From Datura wrightii (taxonomy: Eukaryota > Streptophyta > Magnoliopsida > Solanales > Solanaceae): DNA of 64,000 bases. The translations under genes were made by a program, and so were the position numbers. This document shows, piece after piece, positions 19,497 to 32,110 of the stretch. The notes under the pieces are model-generated. The model saw only the letters and a program-made list of their open reading frames with translations, was not told where the DNA came from and did not search any database. Each line of letters begins with the position of its first letter. Positions within the stretch are counted from its first letter, which is position 1. Where the stretch lies: positions 37,778,501 through 37,842,500 of the forward strand of contig JASDFA010000002.1 in NCBI GenBank assembly GCA_035772735.1, written 5' to 3'.

Positions 19497-22400
19497 CAAG
19501 TCAGACCAGCGATATCTTGTTCAAGGCAGAAGATCAGATATAGCAACAGGAGAGGGCATCAACCAGCTACAAGGTAATTACAGCAGCAGAAGGAGGTACC
19601 GGGGACCTCCCAATGTGATACCTTTATCGGTACCATCCCCAGTACATTTCTATACTTTCAGAGTAGGAAGTTAGAAGCATAGCGTACAAACGAGTTGATT
19701 TATTTGTTAGATATATAAGATCTGACTAAGATAATATATAATATTAGATTATCGAAGAGATGTGAGAGAGAGAGGGAAATGTAGGATTCCCACTTCCAAC
19801 CTTTCAGATGTGGTACAGTTCCATGTTTTGTTTCGCTGCAGTAAGTTCCTACCTCTTTGTTTTGATTCCAGTATAGCAAAGGGCATAAGGATTGAGGCGC
19901 TGTTGCCCAAAGTAAGCAGTAAGTGAAGATAGATTGATTAATTCCAGTAAGTGTTAGTGAGCGTAAAGAGAAAGTAAGACTGTTAGCTTACCCGAAGTAG
20001 GGGTAAAAGACCTGCTAGTGATGAATGCCTAGTAATAGTTAAGTTCGAGTCAGAAAAAGGCCAAGTCCGCCATATATGCTAACAGATAGCAAGACATACC
20101 TGTAAGATTATAGTTATGATCCAGTTGTGACATCGAAAGATAGAGAGGTCATGTGAATCAGATGGGCCTGACTATAAGCCAGAAGAAGTATAGGCTGAGG
20201 CTTGATCAGTAATCTCATTAACAACGAAAGGAAGGTACCTTGAACCCCAGAGCTTAGTTCAAGTGAGATGAGGGGACAAAGCAGGAATACTAAATTTTGT
20301 GGGGAAATAGAATCACCCCCAAATTGATAGAATATCGTATTACGGACTAAGCCTCGGACTGACAGTTAGAAGACATTAAGATTGTGGTCCAGAATGCTGC
20401 AGTATGTTTGCTTATGGGGAAGTTAAGAAATTACTGATACAGCGAATTTAATCTAGTGTGGCCTAGAGATAAGGCCCAGAAGACAATCATAGGCTCTCAA
20501 TATATGCCAAGTAAGGCCACAAGATTCGAACGTTGACCCCACATCGCAAGAGTGGCGGAATTTCAAACAATAGACAATAACTAAAGTGTTTATGTTTGTT
20601 ACTTTCAGAATGGGGTGACAATACAATGAAATGTTAAGAGAAGGCAGGAGGTATTATTAGACCATAGAAGCAGTATATCATGTACAACATGAAATTTAGC
20701 AAAGTGTGTCAGAGATTACGTATCTCTACAGAATTCAGTATGCATTGTACATATTTATTAATATATATCTGTGCAGATAATAAATATGCTGTGAGCAGCT
20801 GCTAATAGGGGTTACAATCACACAGATGCATATTAGTGCTGGGAAGTATATACAAATTGCATTGCAGGACCCCTTGCCAAAAATAAAAAGAGAAAAGAGA
20901 GAGAAGAAAAAGAGAAAAACGAAAAGAAGGGGCAGGTTAAGTGTGAATTACGTATGAAGTCATAGAAACTATCTCAGTTCTCAGTTATTAAGTTAATAGG
21001 CTTATGTGTTGTTGTCAGATCTAGGCTCTAGAAGCTTACCAGAGTTAATGGCCTGAATCAGATGGCTAGATGATAAGAGCACAGCTAGACGGTCTAACGA
21101 CTAGCTAGCGCTTGTATTAGCAGGGAAGCATCCCTAAAAATCAATAATATTATCGCATATGCCAGAACCAGAATTTTTCCAGTATGTTAAGTGGTCGTAC
21201 ATCATTTTCCCAGCCTTGTAGGTGAGAGTCAACCTTAGTCGACCTAGCAGTTATTACAAGGAATACCCCGCAATTCAGACAAGCCCGTGGGCACCCCAAG
21301 AAAGGGGTCCACATCAGTAGTCAGTGACAGACTAGTACTTCAGCTGGTTCTTGCAAGGTATTCAAATACAAAGCCCTAGCAGAAGGCCAGTATTTACAGA
21401 ATAGCTCTTAAGACCGAGAATTTCCCAGAATAGCAGTATAAATCCAAGTGGATACACACAAGGCGTAAGAAATTGATAGTACCCTGCTAGGACAGTGTTT
21501 ATTAAGACCAGGAGATCAGTAGACTCCCCGTGAAGATCCAGAGATTGATCGTCTGGGAGTAAGTTTGATTAAGCCCAGCCTTACAGTGATTCAAGCAAAA
21601 TGACAAAGCAATTAGATGCCCACAAGTCTGCAGTTATGCATGAACTATAAGTACTCAAGTAGAACAGTTAGAGCATTGTTAGACTACTGCCACATTCGGG
21701 TCATTCAACCTGACTATTCAGTTATTTAAGGTTATGCAGCCATATCATTAGAGGTCATGATTAATATCAGGATCTTCTGATCAGATAAAGGCACAAGGTG
21801 CGCAGACATGCGTTCAGGTTATCCCAGCAACAAGTAGCCTTAGCATGTGGCCGGAAGGCCAGATAAGCTCTAGCTACACTTGTAAACTACCTGTCGATCT
21901 CTTCGGTAAGACAAGCCAGTATGACCGTCGATTATATGCCGAGCTCTCTAAGTATGAAAATGTTATATCAGTCAAGAAGAGGTAATGGAGAAGCAAACGC
22001 TCTTAGCTATAGATCTATTAGGAGTGTGGCGTATGTGCAACCCGAGCAACGGGAGTTGGTCAGGGAGATACATCAATTGGTCAATCTAGCCGTTCGTGTG
22101 ACAGAAATGATGGACAAAAGAGCGGTAATTCAAAACACCGCCGTGTCGTCCTTAGTTGTGGAGGTAAGAGAACGGCAATATGGAGTGATGTGTTGTAAAG
22201 ACCGTCTATGTGTTCCAAATGTTTCAGGCCTCCGCCATCAGATCACGAACGAGGTGCACTGCGCCAACAACTATTTTCTCCACCCTGGCGCGACAAAAAA
22301 ATGTACCATGATATCAAAGAAAACTACTGGTCGCTAGAAGAAAAAAAAAAGAGAAGAAATTGCTGAATTTGTAGCCCGGTGTCCTAACTGCCAGCAGGTA

Positions 22401-23486
22401 AAAGCAGAACATCAGAAACCAGGCGGTTTGACTCAGGACATAGTTGTGCCTCTCTGGAAGTGGGAAGCAGTAATGGATTTTGTGGTAGGATTACCCCGTA
22501 CTAAACATGGACATGACTCTATATGGGTGATAGTTGATAGATTGACCAAATCAGCTCATTTCCTGCCAGTGGAAACTATTTTCTCGGCCAGATTATGCGG
22601 AGTTGTATATCCGAGAAATAGTCAGGTTGCACGGAGTACTAGTATCCATTATTTCAGACAGAAGAGCACAGTTTATGGCTAGATTCTGGCAGTCATTTCA
22701 GAAAGGTCTGGGAACGCAGATTAATTTGAGCACAGCATTCCACCCTTAGAAAGATGGACAGGCGGAACACACAATTCAGACGCTCGAAGATATGTTGCGA
22801 GCGTGTGTGTTAGATTTCGGTGGTAGTTGGGTTGAGCATTTGCCCCTAATCGAGTTTGTTTATAATAATAGCTATCACTCAGCTATCCAGATGGCGCCTT
22901 TCGAGGCTTTATACTGGCAAAAATGCAGATTGCTGATTGGCTGGTTTGAAATAGGAAAATCAGCGTTGATTGGGCCAGATATTGTTCAGCAGTCAGAGGA
23001 AAAGGTAAAACTTATCAAAGAACACCTACTGACTGCACAGAGCCGCCAAAAGTCACATGCAGATGTGCGGCACAGAAACCTGGAATTCGAGGTGAACGAC
23101 TGGGTATTTTTAAAAGCATCACTGATGAAAGGGGTGATGAGATTCGGCAAGAAAGGTAAGCTCAGTCCAAGATTTGTTGGGCCTTGTCAGATTCATTGAA
23201 GGATAGGCCGAGTAGCATATGAGTTGAACTTGCCTCCAGAGCTAGAATCTGTTCATCCAGTCTTTCATGTGTCTATGATGAGGAAATGCATAAGAGACCC
23301 ATTCAGAGCAGTCCCAGTCCAGGATATCCAGGATACAGAAAAGCTGGCCTATGAAGAAGTTCCAGTAGCCATCCTAGACAGATAGGTTCATAGATTGAGA
23401 ACTAAGGGTATTGCATCTGTCGAGGTATTAATGACATGGGAGGCTGAAGAAGATATGAAAGCTAGATATCCTCACCTATTCTAGGC
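19497..23486 (+). pseudogene. gag-pol: Eroded gag-pol of C
   Basis: The gag start is recognisable against D (about 19497-19560: GTCAGACCAGC..., GATATAGCAACAGGAGAGGGC), with the ATG lost. From about 19560 to 21950 no frame is open. Collinear traces of reverse transcriptase against D remain (TTTGATTAAGCCCAG near 21568, CTGCAGTTATGCATGAACTA near 21626, GCATGTGGCCGGAAGGCC near 21845). From 21950 the connection to integrase is clear: NRAVIQN-like VIQNTAVSSL, zinc-finger half CPNCQQVKAEHQKPGG, WKWEAVMDFVVGLPRT with the first catalytic Asp, and AFHP-like DNA at 22736. The second catalytic Asp region is broken, and a poly-A run (22341-22350) sits in the finger. The chromodomain end is recognisable (MTWEAEEDMKARYPHLF) but lacks about 8 codons that D has. 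No enzyme can be made. Confidence 0.75.
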
Positions 23487-23718
23487 CTAGTCAGGCGACA
23501 GGTATGTCCGTATTATTATTTATGCAGTATCTTATGATTGTGTATGTATATATGAGAAAGACTGGTGTTTAGCTGTTTAGTGAATCCTAAAGTATTGTGT
23601 GCAGTACCTGTACTGGACTTTTCTGCGTTTCAGGTTTTTGCTATAGTCCATATTACAGGGGAGACTCTGCCAAAATTTTCCTAAGTAATGAGTTGAGAAG
23701 TTCTCTAGATAGAAGTTT

Positions 23719-23754
23719 ACATTCGAGGACGAATGTTCTTAAGGGGGGGGAGGA
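23719..23754 (+). other. Hairpin plus polypurine tract of C
   Basis: ACATTCG-AGGA-CGAATGT (23719-23736), then AAGGGGGGGGAGGA directly before the 3' LTR. Same loop as in the Athila-like elements, different paired stem. Confidence 0.8.
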
Positions 23755-26357
23755 TGTTATACCCCGTAGGATTTCCGGCACCTAGATGGCCTATTCGTGC
23801 GTTGGTTAAAGAGTATTTGAAAGCCATACATGCTAGAAAAAGACCCGGAGAAAGATCGGACAAGTGCCAAGTCGGCGCGTCGCAAGGCAAAATGCGACTT
23901 ATAAACCGCATTCCAGGAATGCGACTTATAAATTGCATTCCCTGAATCCGACTTATAAGTCCCTATTATATAAGCCCTCCACTTCGGATAATTTTCATAA
24001 CTTTCCAGAAAAGACGCGAGAGAAACAGAGAAAACGTAAGGTATTTGATAATTTCCTTCCGATTACGCCGTCAAACGTGGTCCAAACTCGAATTAACCTT
24101 AGATACTGAGGTATTTAGCAGCAAGGAGCATTCCTATGTATTTAGTTTCGCGAAATTCGGTCGGCAAATCGGCGCGCTACCGAGCTAAGGTAAGTAGAAT
24201 TGCTCCAAACTAGTGTATATGTGCTCCTAGCCGTAAAGTGAATACTTCTCCCTTCTGAACCTCTGAAAAATAGCATGTTTTCGACCGTCTTTCGATAAGC
24301 CTAAGTTTAAGTTATAATTATATCGAAAGTGACGTCGTCCTTCTGAATAAAGTTGTATTTAGTATTGATTGACGTATATATATGAATACAATTGGGAGAA
24401 ATAGCTGGAGTACTGACCGAGCCTCGCCCGACAGTCGAATAACTCGAGGTTAAGGTATGTAAAGCTAGTTCCTTCGGCAAGTTAGTAGCTTTAGCCTTGT
24501 ATAGTACAATAAACTCCGTAGTAGAATTCCCAGAGTTGAATGTTAAGTATTATGCAAAGTTCAGTAAACCTAGTTTGCGTTGTTATATCGTATTCAATCT
24601 AAAAGTTAGAAAAGTATGCGCCCAAGGGCAAGTTAGTATTTCAGATTCAGTATAGCCTATTACGTGATTAGCAAGCATGTAGTAGAATAAAAGAAACAGA
24701 TTTTCATAATAAAAGTCAATAAAGAAAGATCAGATAGACAGACAGTTATGGCTACAGATTAGCCATTCAGACAGACAGTATCTTGGCTACAGATCAGCCG
24801 TACAGTTAAACAGAGGTTACAAAATCAGTATAATTAGTAAGAATTAGCTCAGTGTAGAAACATATCAGAATAAGAAGTAGATTTCAGATAGTCTTTTCAG
24901 TTATACATGCTTGCTATTTATATGTGCTATTTGTTTGTTGAGACTTGCTATGGCATGTGGGTGTCCCGTTGCATCCCCACCGCCCCCGGGTTATAGCTAT
25001 GTCGATACCAGATTTAGATACCGCCACCAGCTGGGCGATGCCGTCTGCCTAGAGGATGATGATGGCCGACCACCATTATAATACGGTCCAGATTACCCTG
25101 CTTGCAGGGGCAGTTCAGTTTACTTTGTGCAGAGCCAGTTCACCCTGTTTACAGGGGCAGATCACTCTGTGTGCGCTTGTGACCGGGGGCAATTTCAGAT
25201 ACAGATTTTTATAAAAATTACCCTGTTGCGTGCTTGCACCCAGGGGCAGTTTTAATTACATACCCCGTGTGCACTTGCGCCCAGAGGCAGGAGTCTTCGG
25301 GCTCAGACACAGTTTATTGTCAGAGGCCAAGGCCTGAGCTACGTAGCCAAGGGGACCGGTAGGAGGAGCTCACACTTATCAGATGAGTGGAGTGACTTAT
25401 TTTTGGTTGGTTTAGACCCGGGTAGGGGTAAATAGATTGTGTGTTGGTTGGCACCTTCCGGCTTATGGGGGTCGGTCAGGTATTGTGTGCATTTATATGT
25501 ATATCTATTTATGTGCTATATACTAGCTACTAGACAGTAGGTCGACACGTCTACAGGCACGCCTCTGCCTTATCAGTACAGAAAGCTTGATCCAGTTCAT
25601 TTCAGCTTCTTCAGATTCAGCTATCTCCTGTTGTACAGACATGCTAGCTATGTTATCTATATTCAGTTGTTTTCAGTTATATTATTTCAGTTGCTTTGCA
25701 TACTCAGTACCAGTGGTACTGACGCCCAGTGGGGTGCTGCATTACTTGCCTGCAGGTACTTATAGACGAGGAGGCGATCCCTCGTGATTCCAGCCAGCTA
25801 TTGAGTATTCAGCTCCTATCATCCGGAGTCTGATTTCCAGAGGTGTAGCTCTTTTCCTTTTTGTACAGTACAAGTAGGTCGGGGCCCTGTCCCGATCATT
25901 TCTATTGTTATTCCTAGAGGCTTGCAGTCTGTATATATTTCCCTGTGGTCAGTTGAGCCAGTCGTGTGAGGCCGTGCAGTTTGCTGTAGCTGTTTAGTAT
26001 TTCAGTTTATGTTGGCCGTGTGAGGCCTTAGTTTGACAGTAGTGGTGACCTTGCCGGACACGTAGTCTTACAGTAGTCTTGTGTTGATATTACAGATGAC
26101 TAGACAGCATGGTGGCCATGTCAGCCCGCATAGGTTCCTTGTTATGAGTGTGTTCTGGTTAGCTGTTATTACAGGTACAGGTGGCTATAGGCCAGTTGGC
26201 CGGAGGCTGTGTTTACAGCCGTTATATAGCCGGTTTGTATCTTGGAATAGAGCCAGAGCCAGCCAAAGCACCAGATGTGCTCAGGCTGGACGATTTAGCA
26301 GTCCAGAGTCTAGCAGGCACCAGGTGCCCGTCATACCCCCCAAGGTGGGATGTGACA
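23755..26357 (+). repeat. Element C 3' LTR
   Basis: 2603 bp, equal in length to the 5' LTR, with the same 27-base tandem units (23891 onward) and GGGGCAG-ending repeats. Confidence 0.93.
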
Positions 26358-26362
26358 AGAGT

Positions 26363-26829
26363 GCATCGCGGAGCACTGCCTCCGTGACACGCCACAAATG
26401 CGGAGGCTCACTCGAAATGGACTGTCCAGGTAATTAAATCCCAACGTGGCACGACGTGCAACGCGGGGCTAGGCCAACGTGCCACGGCCTCAACGCGCAC
26501 CCACACTAGAATTTGGCCAAAAATTCCCTAGCCAGGCAGAAGTCCTCCGCGATGGCAGCGTGACACGGCTCCATCGCGGAGCCCCTTTAATTCTTGCTGT
26601 CCAATGCTTTGTCCTTTGCTAATCATTCGAGTCCATCCCCGATCTTTCCCAACACACATTTTAGCTTCAAAAAATTACATTTCACCTGCAAAATAAAGCT
26701 AATCATGTTGGTTAGTATAAATTCACATTTTATTATAAATCACATGAGAATGTATAAACATTTCTAGATAATCAAGGCTAAAATGACATATTTAAGTATC
26801 ACTTGGGCATATAAATTTGCCCAAGATCA
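26363..26829 (-). repeat. H 3' LTR, proximal part (after C insertion)
   Basis: The remainder of the H LTR, carrying the rest of the CpG-rich cassette (to about 26583) and the inverted-repeat start (CTTGGGCATATAAATTTGCCCAAG on the plus strand, ending GATCA). It joins exactly to 16681 when C is removed, matching the intact H LTR at 30836 onward. Confidence 0.9.
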
Positions 26830-28718
26830 CTTACCCCAGACTTAAAGTCTTGTTCGTCCTCGAACAAACCTTTTACATCTCATGCACATGAAGACTTACA
26901 CATAGCTAACTTTAGCAAGACAATTCAAGCTACAGCTACAATGACGTTTTAAGATAGCAAGCTAAAAATAGAGCATGCACGATTTAATCATTGAAATGGA
27001 ATACAATTATGTTAAGACTTCCTAACCTCAAGAATTGACTCTCTATCTTAGCAAACTCATGCAAATCAACTGATCAAGAAATCCAACATGAATTATATCC
27101 TTCATTAAACATGTGCCCTCACAACAAGAGAGTTACCCATTTTCACACGCAAATTTTTAAATCACAACATGTATGGGTAAATGAATAGAATTACGCTCAC
27201 TCTCACAAAGAATTCACATGCATCATGTAATGACCCATAAGCTTGCCCTTAGTGTTTTACTCCACTAATTTAAGGATGTTTGAACGTAAGATCAAGTAGG
27301 ACTTAATGGGTTGTAATGTAAGCTAAGGGACGGGTAGGTACTATTCTGGCCAGTGATAGTGACTATCTTCCCCCAAGCGCTTTTAATAACTTCAACCTTC
27401 ATTAAGGATATCTCTTCCCTTACTTCACCTCATTCTTTTCAATCCTGAATTTTCTCTTCTTAGTCCCATTTCTTTAAGCACACTCAGCTTAGTAGTAAGG
27501 AGTACTTAAGCAAATTTTTTTTTTCATTCATTTATTTTCTTACTCCCTACTAATAATCAATCATTTTTACACAAGTGCACCTTTGTCCTTTTCTCAACTT
27601 TCACAACTTCTACTTTTCCTTCTTTTTCACGCTTCTCAGTCCCTCATTCTTTGGAATTTTTTCACTTAAGCGCTTAGGAGTTTTGGATCAAATTCAAGGC
27701 TAATGAAAGAAAAAGGATTAAGCTTATGTTGTAGCTATCAAAGAATAGGCTCAAGGCTCAATGGGGTTAACTAGGATTAAATATTCAAGGTAGGTAAAGT
27801 GAGGGATAACATTTATGTTCATTCAAAGAAATGCCTAAATCATCTCCTACAATTCACATCCTTCATTTCGTTTTATATACACACCAGGCAAGTTCTAGAC
27901 ACTCCACAATAGCACGGAATATTCGAAAAACTTACACTCACAGCACATGCTCAATTCAAGACACATTCCGCAGACTCTTAACTCAGCTAATCACAAGAAT
28001 TCAAACATTAAGCTTCAATCATATCAAGTCAAATTCAAGAGCCTAGGTGTCTCAAACATAGGTATACCACTTGCATGCTTCAACACTAAACATACTTGCC
28101 TCTTACAATCATTTATAGCACATAACAAGAATATCAAGCCATCAATTAGCAACGGGTTCAAAAACCAACCTACTGACTAATTTTCCTCAAGATGGTCGTC
28201 ATCCATCCATCGTCGAAAACAGTCTCTAACTATGACTAAAAACATTATATACAAACAAAGAAAAAATTTTATTCTTCGATTCAAAGACCCCCCGTCGGAA
28301 AAGAACCGAAAAGAAAAACCAACGGGTGATGAAGTCATGCTTGACTCACAAAAAAAAATTCTTTTTTTTTCAAATATTTCTCACAAGCATTACATTCACC
28401 AAAAATCGTTAAGCACAAAAATTTTAAAATTTTCCTCACCCCACACTTCAATCATGCTATGTCCCCATAGCATCAACTTAACATTTAAAGAGGGTGAGAA
28501 ATACTCCCTGAGGCCTTTAGGCCTAGCTAACAGCATGCCTTTCTTCAACTTTGCACAAGTGGGTGTTCGACCCCACACTTTTTCTCTTCCATGCTTGTTA
28601 GCTTCCTCCTCCACGGGTACTCAGACTTCCCCTCCATTTGTGCTTAACTTTCCACCAAAACAACACAAGATGAAAAATAAATAAAATAAACTTAAATGCA
28701 AGAAATTAAAATGGTACC
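26830..28718 (-). other. H 3' noncoding region with hairpin and PPT
   Basis: The polypurine tract (minus TTAAGTCTGGGGTAAG) abuts the LTR; hairpin TTGTTCG-AGGA-CGAACAA is at 26850-26867. The rest, about 1.8 kb, is alignable with the 3' regions of A, I and G (AAGCGCTT words, the 'ACTCCACTAAT...CACTAAGGGCAAGC' stretch near 27240). Open frames here (27831-28046, 28232-28684) look like chance. Confidence 0.65.
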
Positions 28719-28736
28719 CTTGGGTTGCCTCCCAAG
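28719..28736 (-). other. Hairpin after the H gene
   Basis: The minus strand reads CTTGGG-AGGCAA-CCCAAG, preceded by GGCGCTG as in A and I. It keeps the A/I loop but the B stem. Confidence 0.7.
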
Positions 28737-28775
28737 CAGCGCCTAATTTTTCGTTGTGGCACGACGTATCAAGTT

Positions 28776-29723
28776 TCACCGCTTTTTCCTCCACCTTGAG
28801 GATATGAATCTCACCCCTAATTTCTTCTCTAGTTTCCTCTTATGCTCCAGGGGTGGTGGTGAAAAATTGTAAGGACCAAGCAGTAGATGTTGCCTTTTGA
28901 ACTTATTGGCCCTTAAGTAAGCGAAGTCATTTTGTCTCTCCGAGTTAGCAAATTTCAAAATATACGGGGCTTGGTCCTCCTCTAGACATTTCTCTATAAG
29001 CTTGGAAGACTCTATTTCTATGTTTTCAACCAAACTTAATGTTGAAAAATGCTTCGAGTGTGGTCCAATAAACCTCAACTCTGAAAATGCATTGGGCTTG
29101 ACCTCCTTACTTTTATACACCTTCTCTGCATTGACATCTATCTCTCCATTAATGTCAACTGAGGGATACTCTATCTCTTCTTCCATGAATGGATTTTCCA
29201 TAAGTGTGAGACCATCACAGGGACACTCAAGAGATTTTAATTGTTGGGCTTCATCCAAAAGTTCACCCTTGTCTTCCTCTTGTAGTTCCTCTTGAATATC
29301 GGCTAAAACTGTCACCTGCAATTTATCACAAACTTCAGCCTCAGCAATCATCTCCGTGAGTTTGACACTCATCCTTTCTAGAGCCTCTGCATTCTCTTCT
29401 TACTGAATTCTCAATACTGCCATCGCTTACTTCATTGCTTCTGATTGCTCTAGGAGTTGTTTCAGCATGTCTTCTATTTGAGCTTGGCGTCCCAAGTCCT
29501 CATTTTCAGCATGCCTATATTCAGCACAAACAACAGAAGGATCATAGTAGGGACTTGGGGGAGGGGAATATGCATTCGGACAGCCATCCCAATGGCCATC
29601 TTGACCACCACATATATTGCACGTGTTACAGTGTTGCCACGAGGGGTGTCCTCAGCAATTCAGACAAGATTCCCCAAAATATGAGTATCCGCCATTTAAA
29701 CCATTTGTATTCCACGATGTCAT
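28776..29723 (-). pseudogene. H gene: zinc-knuckle / coiled-coil protein with three stops
   Basis: Minus strand, 316 codons from ATG at 29723, interrupted by TGA at codon 24 (29654-29652) and TAA at codons 99 and 108. The start encodes a tyrosine/glycine-rich stretch and cysteine-histidine clusters: CLNC, then CNICGGQDGHWDGC (codons 35-48), a zinc-knuckle-like motif. A proline/tyrosine linker and a long acidic coiled coil follow (about codons 68-160, EDMLKQLLEQSEAM and ALERMSVKLTEMIAEAE). The end is basic (EHKRKLEKKLGVRF). It may be a gag C-terminal remnant or an accessory RNA-binding protein of a related Athila-type element. Function unknown. It is the only gene of H and replaces gag-pro and ORF2. 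Confidence 0.65.
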
Positions 29724-29860
29724 GTCAATAAGGGTATCCGAAAAAGAAGAAAAAAAAATAATAATAATAAAGAATTAAAACAAACACTAAGACCAAGTTG
29801 TCAGCACTTATATAGAATTTGTAAACTAACACTTAAGAAAATAATTTTACCGATTGCCAG

Positions 29861-29877
29861 TCCCCGTAACGGCGTCA
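29861..29877 (-). other. Primer-binding site of H (drifted)
   Basis: The minus strand reads TGACGCCGTTACGGGGA, a tRNA-Asp-type site with changes from the A site. It lies six bases from the LTR end. Confidence 0.75.
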
Positions 29878-29883
29878 AAAACT

Positions 29884-31308
29884 TGTTCGGCTGTTTGTTA
29901 TATGGGTGTATAACTACACGCAAGTGCACGTGGTCGAACAAGTAGTAAAGTGGCTTAAGTAAGCCAAGTATCGATCCCACAGGGACTGGGATTAGGTAAC
30001 AAATTACTTAAGTGTTACTGTATTGATCCTAAAAATGAAGACAACAGTGCAACGATGAGTTTGATATATTTTTATTTCTAATTTTATCCTAAGTCTACAA
30101 AGATTAGATAATTTGAGTCTGAACTATGAATGTGATCATGCTGAGGTTAAACGAACATGTAAGGAAATAAATTATCGATATAATTTGGTTAACTTTTCCT
30201 CCGGTTGCTAGTCAAGAACTATTGCCAATGGATTAAAACTCTCGTATTTAACCCAACTTAAGAATCATGAACCATCCACCTACATTTCTGTGATTAAACA
30301 AAATTCATGTTCTAGCCATACAAAACCGGTTCCTTAATTGACTAATACGACCTTCAGGTATATTTCTATCCTGAAGATAAATCAATTCTCAATTTTCCCA
30401 AACCAAGAAAAGATCATATCCTATTGATTCACAACTTTCCAATTTCTTGCTCTCTCGAGTGAAACCGGACTTTTTAGATGTACATTAATATAGGCCACAC
30501 ATTAATGCAGTAAGAACAAGAATCAATAGAACAACCATGGAAGAAAAGATGAAAAACCAAATTGATCAACAATCACATTTCAATACAATTGTTCTTAACC
30601 TCAGCAAGAAGAGGAATTAACCACTCATTTATGGATTAAACATCGTTAAATGAGTGCTAAACATACAAGCAATTGAATTAAAGAAGAAGGAGATAGAGAA
30701 AAACCCTGATAATTCGTCCCGTCAACTGCCTGTAACCCACGTGCTTGCTCCACCAAGTCAGAATATTGAAAAATGAACCTAAGTGTTCTATTTATACTAG
30801 TGGGAATTTTTCCCGAAATAAAAAGCAACGTGTCACGGAGTGCATCGCGGAGCACTGCCTCCGTGACACGCCACAGACGCGGAGGCTCACTGGAAATGGA
30901 CTGTCTAGGTAATTAAAGCCCAACATGGCACGACGTGCAACATGGGGCTAGGCCAACGCGCCACGGCCCCAACGCGCACCCACACTGGAATTTGGCCAAA
31001 AATTCCCTAGCCAGGCAGAAGGCCTCCGCGGTGGCAGCGTGACACGGCTCCATCGCGGAGCCCCTTTAATTCTTGTTGTCCAATGCTTTGTCCTTTGCTA
31101 ATCATCCGAGTCCATCCCCGATCTTTCCCAACACGCATTTTAGCTTCACAAAATTACATTTCACCTGCAAAATAAAGCTAATCATGTTGGTTAGTATAAA
31201 TTCACATTTTATTATAAATCACATGAGAATGTATAAACATTGCTAGATAAACAAGGCTAAAATGACATATTTAAGTATCACTTGGGCATATAAATTTGCC
31301 GAAGATCA
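29884..31308 (-). repeat. Element H 5' LTR
   Basis: 1425 bp, uninterrupted. It contains the CpG-rich cassette (about 30827-31063), including a long inverted repeat CGTGTCACGGAG...CTCCGTGACACG, and the TATA box near 30790 (TATTTATA on plus). GCGCC follows at 31309-31313. Confidence 0.95.
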
Positions 31309-32105
31309 GCGCCATTTTTGATAACATCCAAAATATATTCTTAAATCAAAGAATATACACGGTCGTTTTATAAAAACAAGCAACCCGACGAGTGCCGGGT
31401 CGAATCCCATGAGGACTAGGGAGTGATGAATTCAAGTGTTGATTGAGAAGTTAATTTTAGCCCGCACCATATAAATTTAACGTAAAACAAGGAAATGGGG
31501 GAAAACTTTGTAGAGAATTACACAAATTTCTTTAGTGAATTCAAACTAGCAGGATCAGCTAAGTTGTAGACAATATTTGTAAAATACTAGAGGTGTGGTG
31601 TAGATGAAATGCTAATTAGATTGGGATGGACCAGGTTAACTTCAAAAGTTCAATAAATGTAAATAATCTCGGAAAATAGGTAGCCTCAGCTTCCCAGCCT
31701 ATTGACTACCCGTAACTAGAATTTTCTCAAACTCTAGCTACAATTTAACACACCTGAATTGATTTGGATCAATAACTTCACTATTCCTAGCTATTAGTTG
31801 CTAATTAGGAAGGAGGAAGTAATTTCAGCCATTACTAGCTTAATTTTACAACCTCACATCCATACCCACTACTAGATTCCCTTCCAATACTTAATTATTC
31901 TCTCCCGAGCAATAATTAAGCAAGTATAGATAGACCCATATCATCATCAATGGATCTTCATTAATAGATTGAAATGAATAAAATAGATTTACACTTAATT
32001 GAACATTATGAAGTTAACTCTAGCAATACCCAATCCAATTAAGTATTCATCATCACACACCACTAGTTAATGATTTTAGCTACTCATAGTTAATAAATTC
32101 AAAAA

Positions 32106-32110
32106 CATAC
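32106..32110. repeat. TSD of element I (CATAC; partner 41854-41858)
   Basis: Identical five bases flank the two LTRs of I. Confidence 0.97.

Larger units (their letters stand above)
16682..26357 (+). mobile_element. Element C: chromovirus (Tekay/Del-like) with eroded gag-RT
   Basis: 9676 bp with two LTRs of 2603 bp each (16682-19284, 23755-26357), by eye about 95-97% alike. Target copies are GGAGT at the left and AGAGT at the right (one mismatch). The primer site TGGTATCAGAGC (19289) fits initiator tRNA-Met. The 4470-bp interior keeps the very start of gag, a strongly eroded middle and a partial integrase/chromodomain end. It inserted in the palindromic cassette of the H LTR. Confidence 0.92.
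15723..31308 (-). mobile_element. Element H: complete LTR element with a zinc-knuckle gene, split by C
   Basis: Flanked by GCGCC on both sides. Its 5' LTR is 29884-31308 (1425 bp); its 3' LTR is 15723-16681 plus 26363-26829 (1426 bp without C). The internal region is only 3054 bp (26830-29883): a drifted tRNA-Asp-type primer site, one short interrupted gene, a hairpin, and a 1.9 kb noncoding 3' region like that of A and I. There is no gag domain, protease, RT or ORF2. Its LTR and 3' noncoding parts are related to A, I and G, but its gene is different. Confidence 0.93.

Noticed and set aside
18366..19674. Open frames of 80-138 codons in the C LTR and leader (also 26081-26437, 48144-48653, 50905-51238, 58503-58828)
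   Set aside because: They lie in LTRs, overlap in several frames, have no domain signatures and recur only because the LTRs are copies.
28232..28684. Plus-strand 150-codon frame in H 3' noncoding region
   Set aside because: Low complexity, on the opposite strand to the element, and across sequence matched to noncoding parts of A, I and G.
29745..29770. A-rich/ATA microsatellite in H
   Set aside because: A short simple-sequence run in the leader of H; nothing indicates more than slippage.
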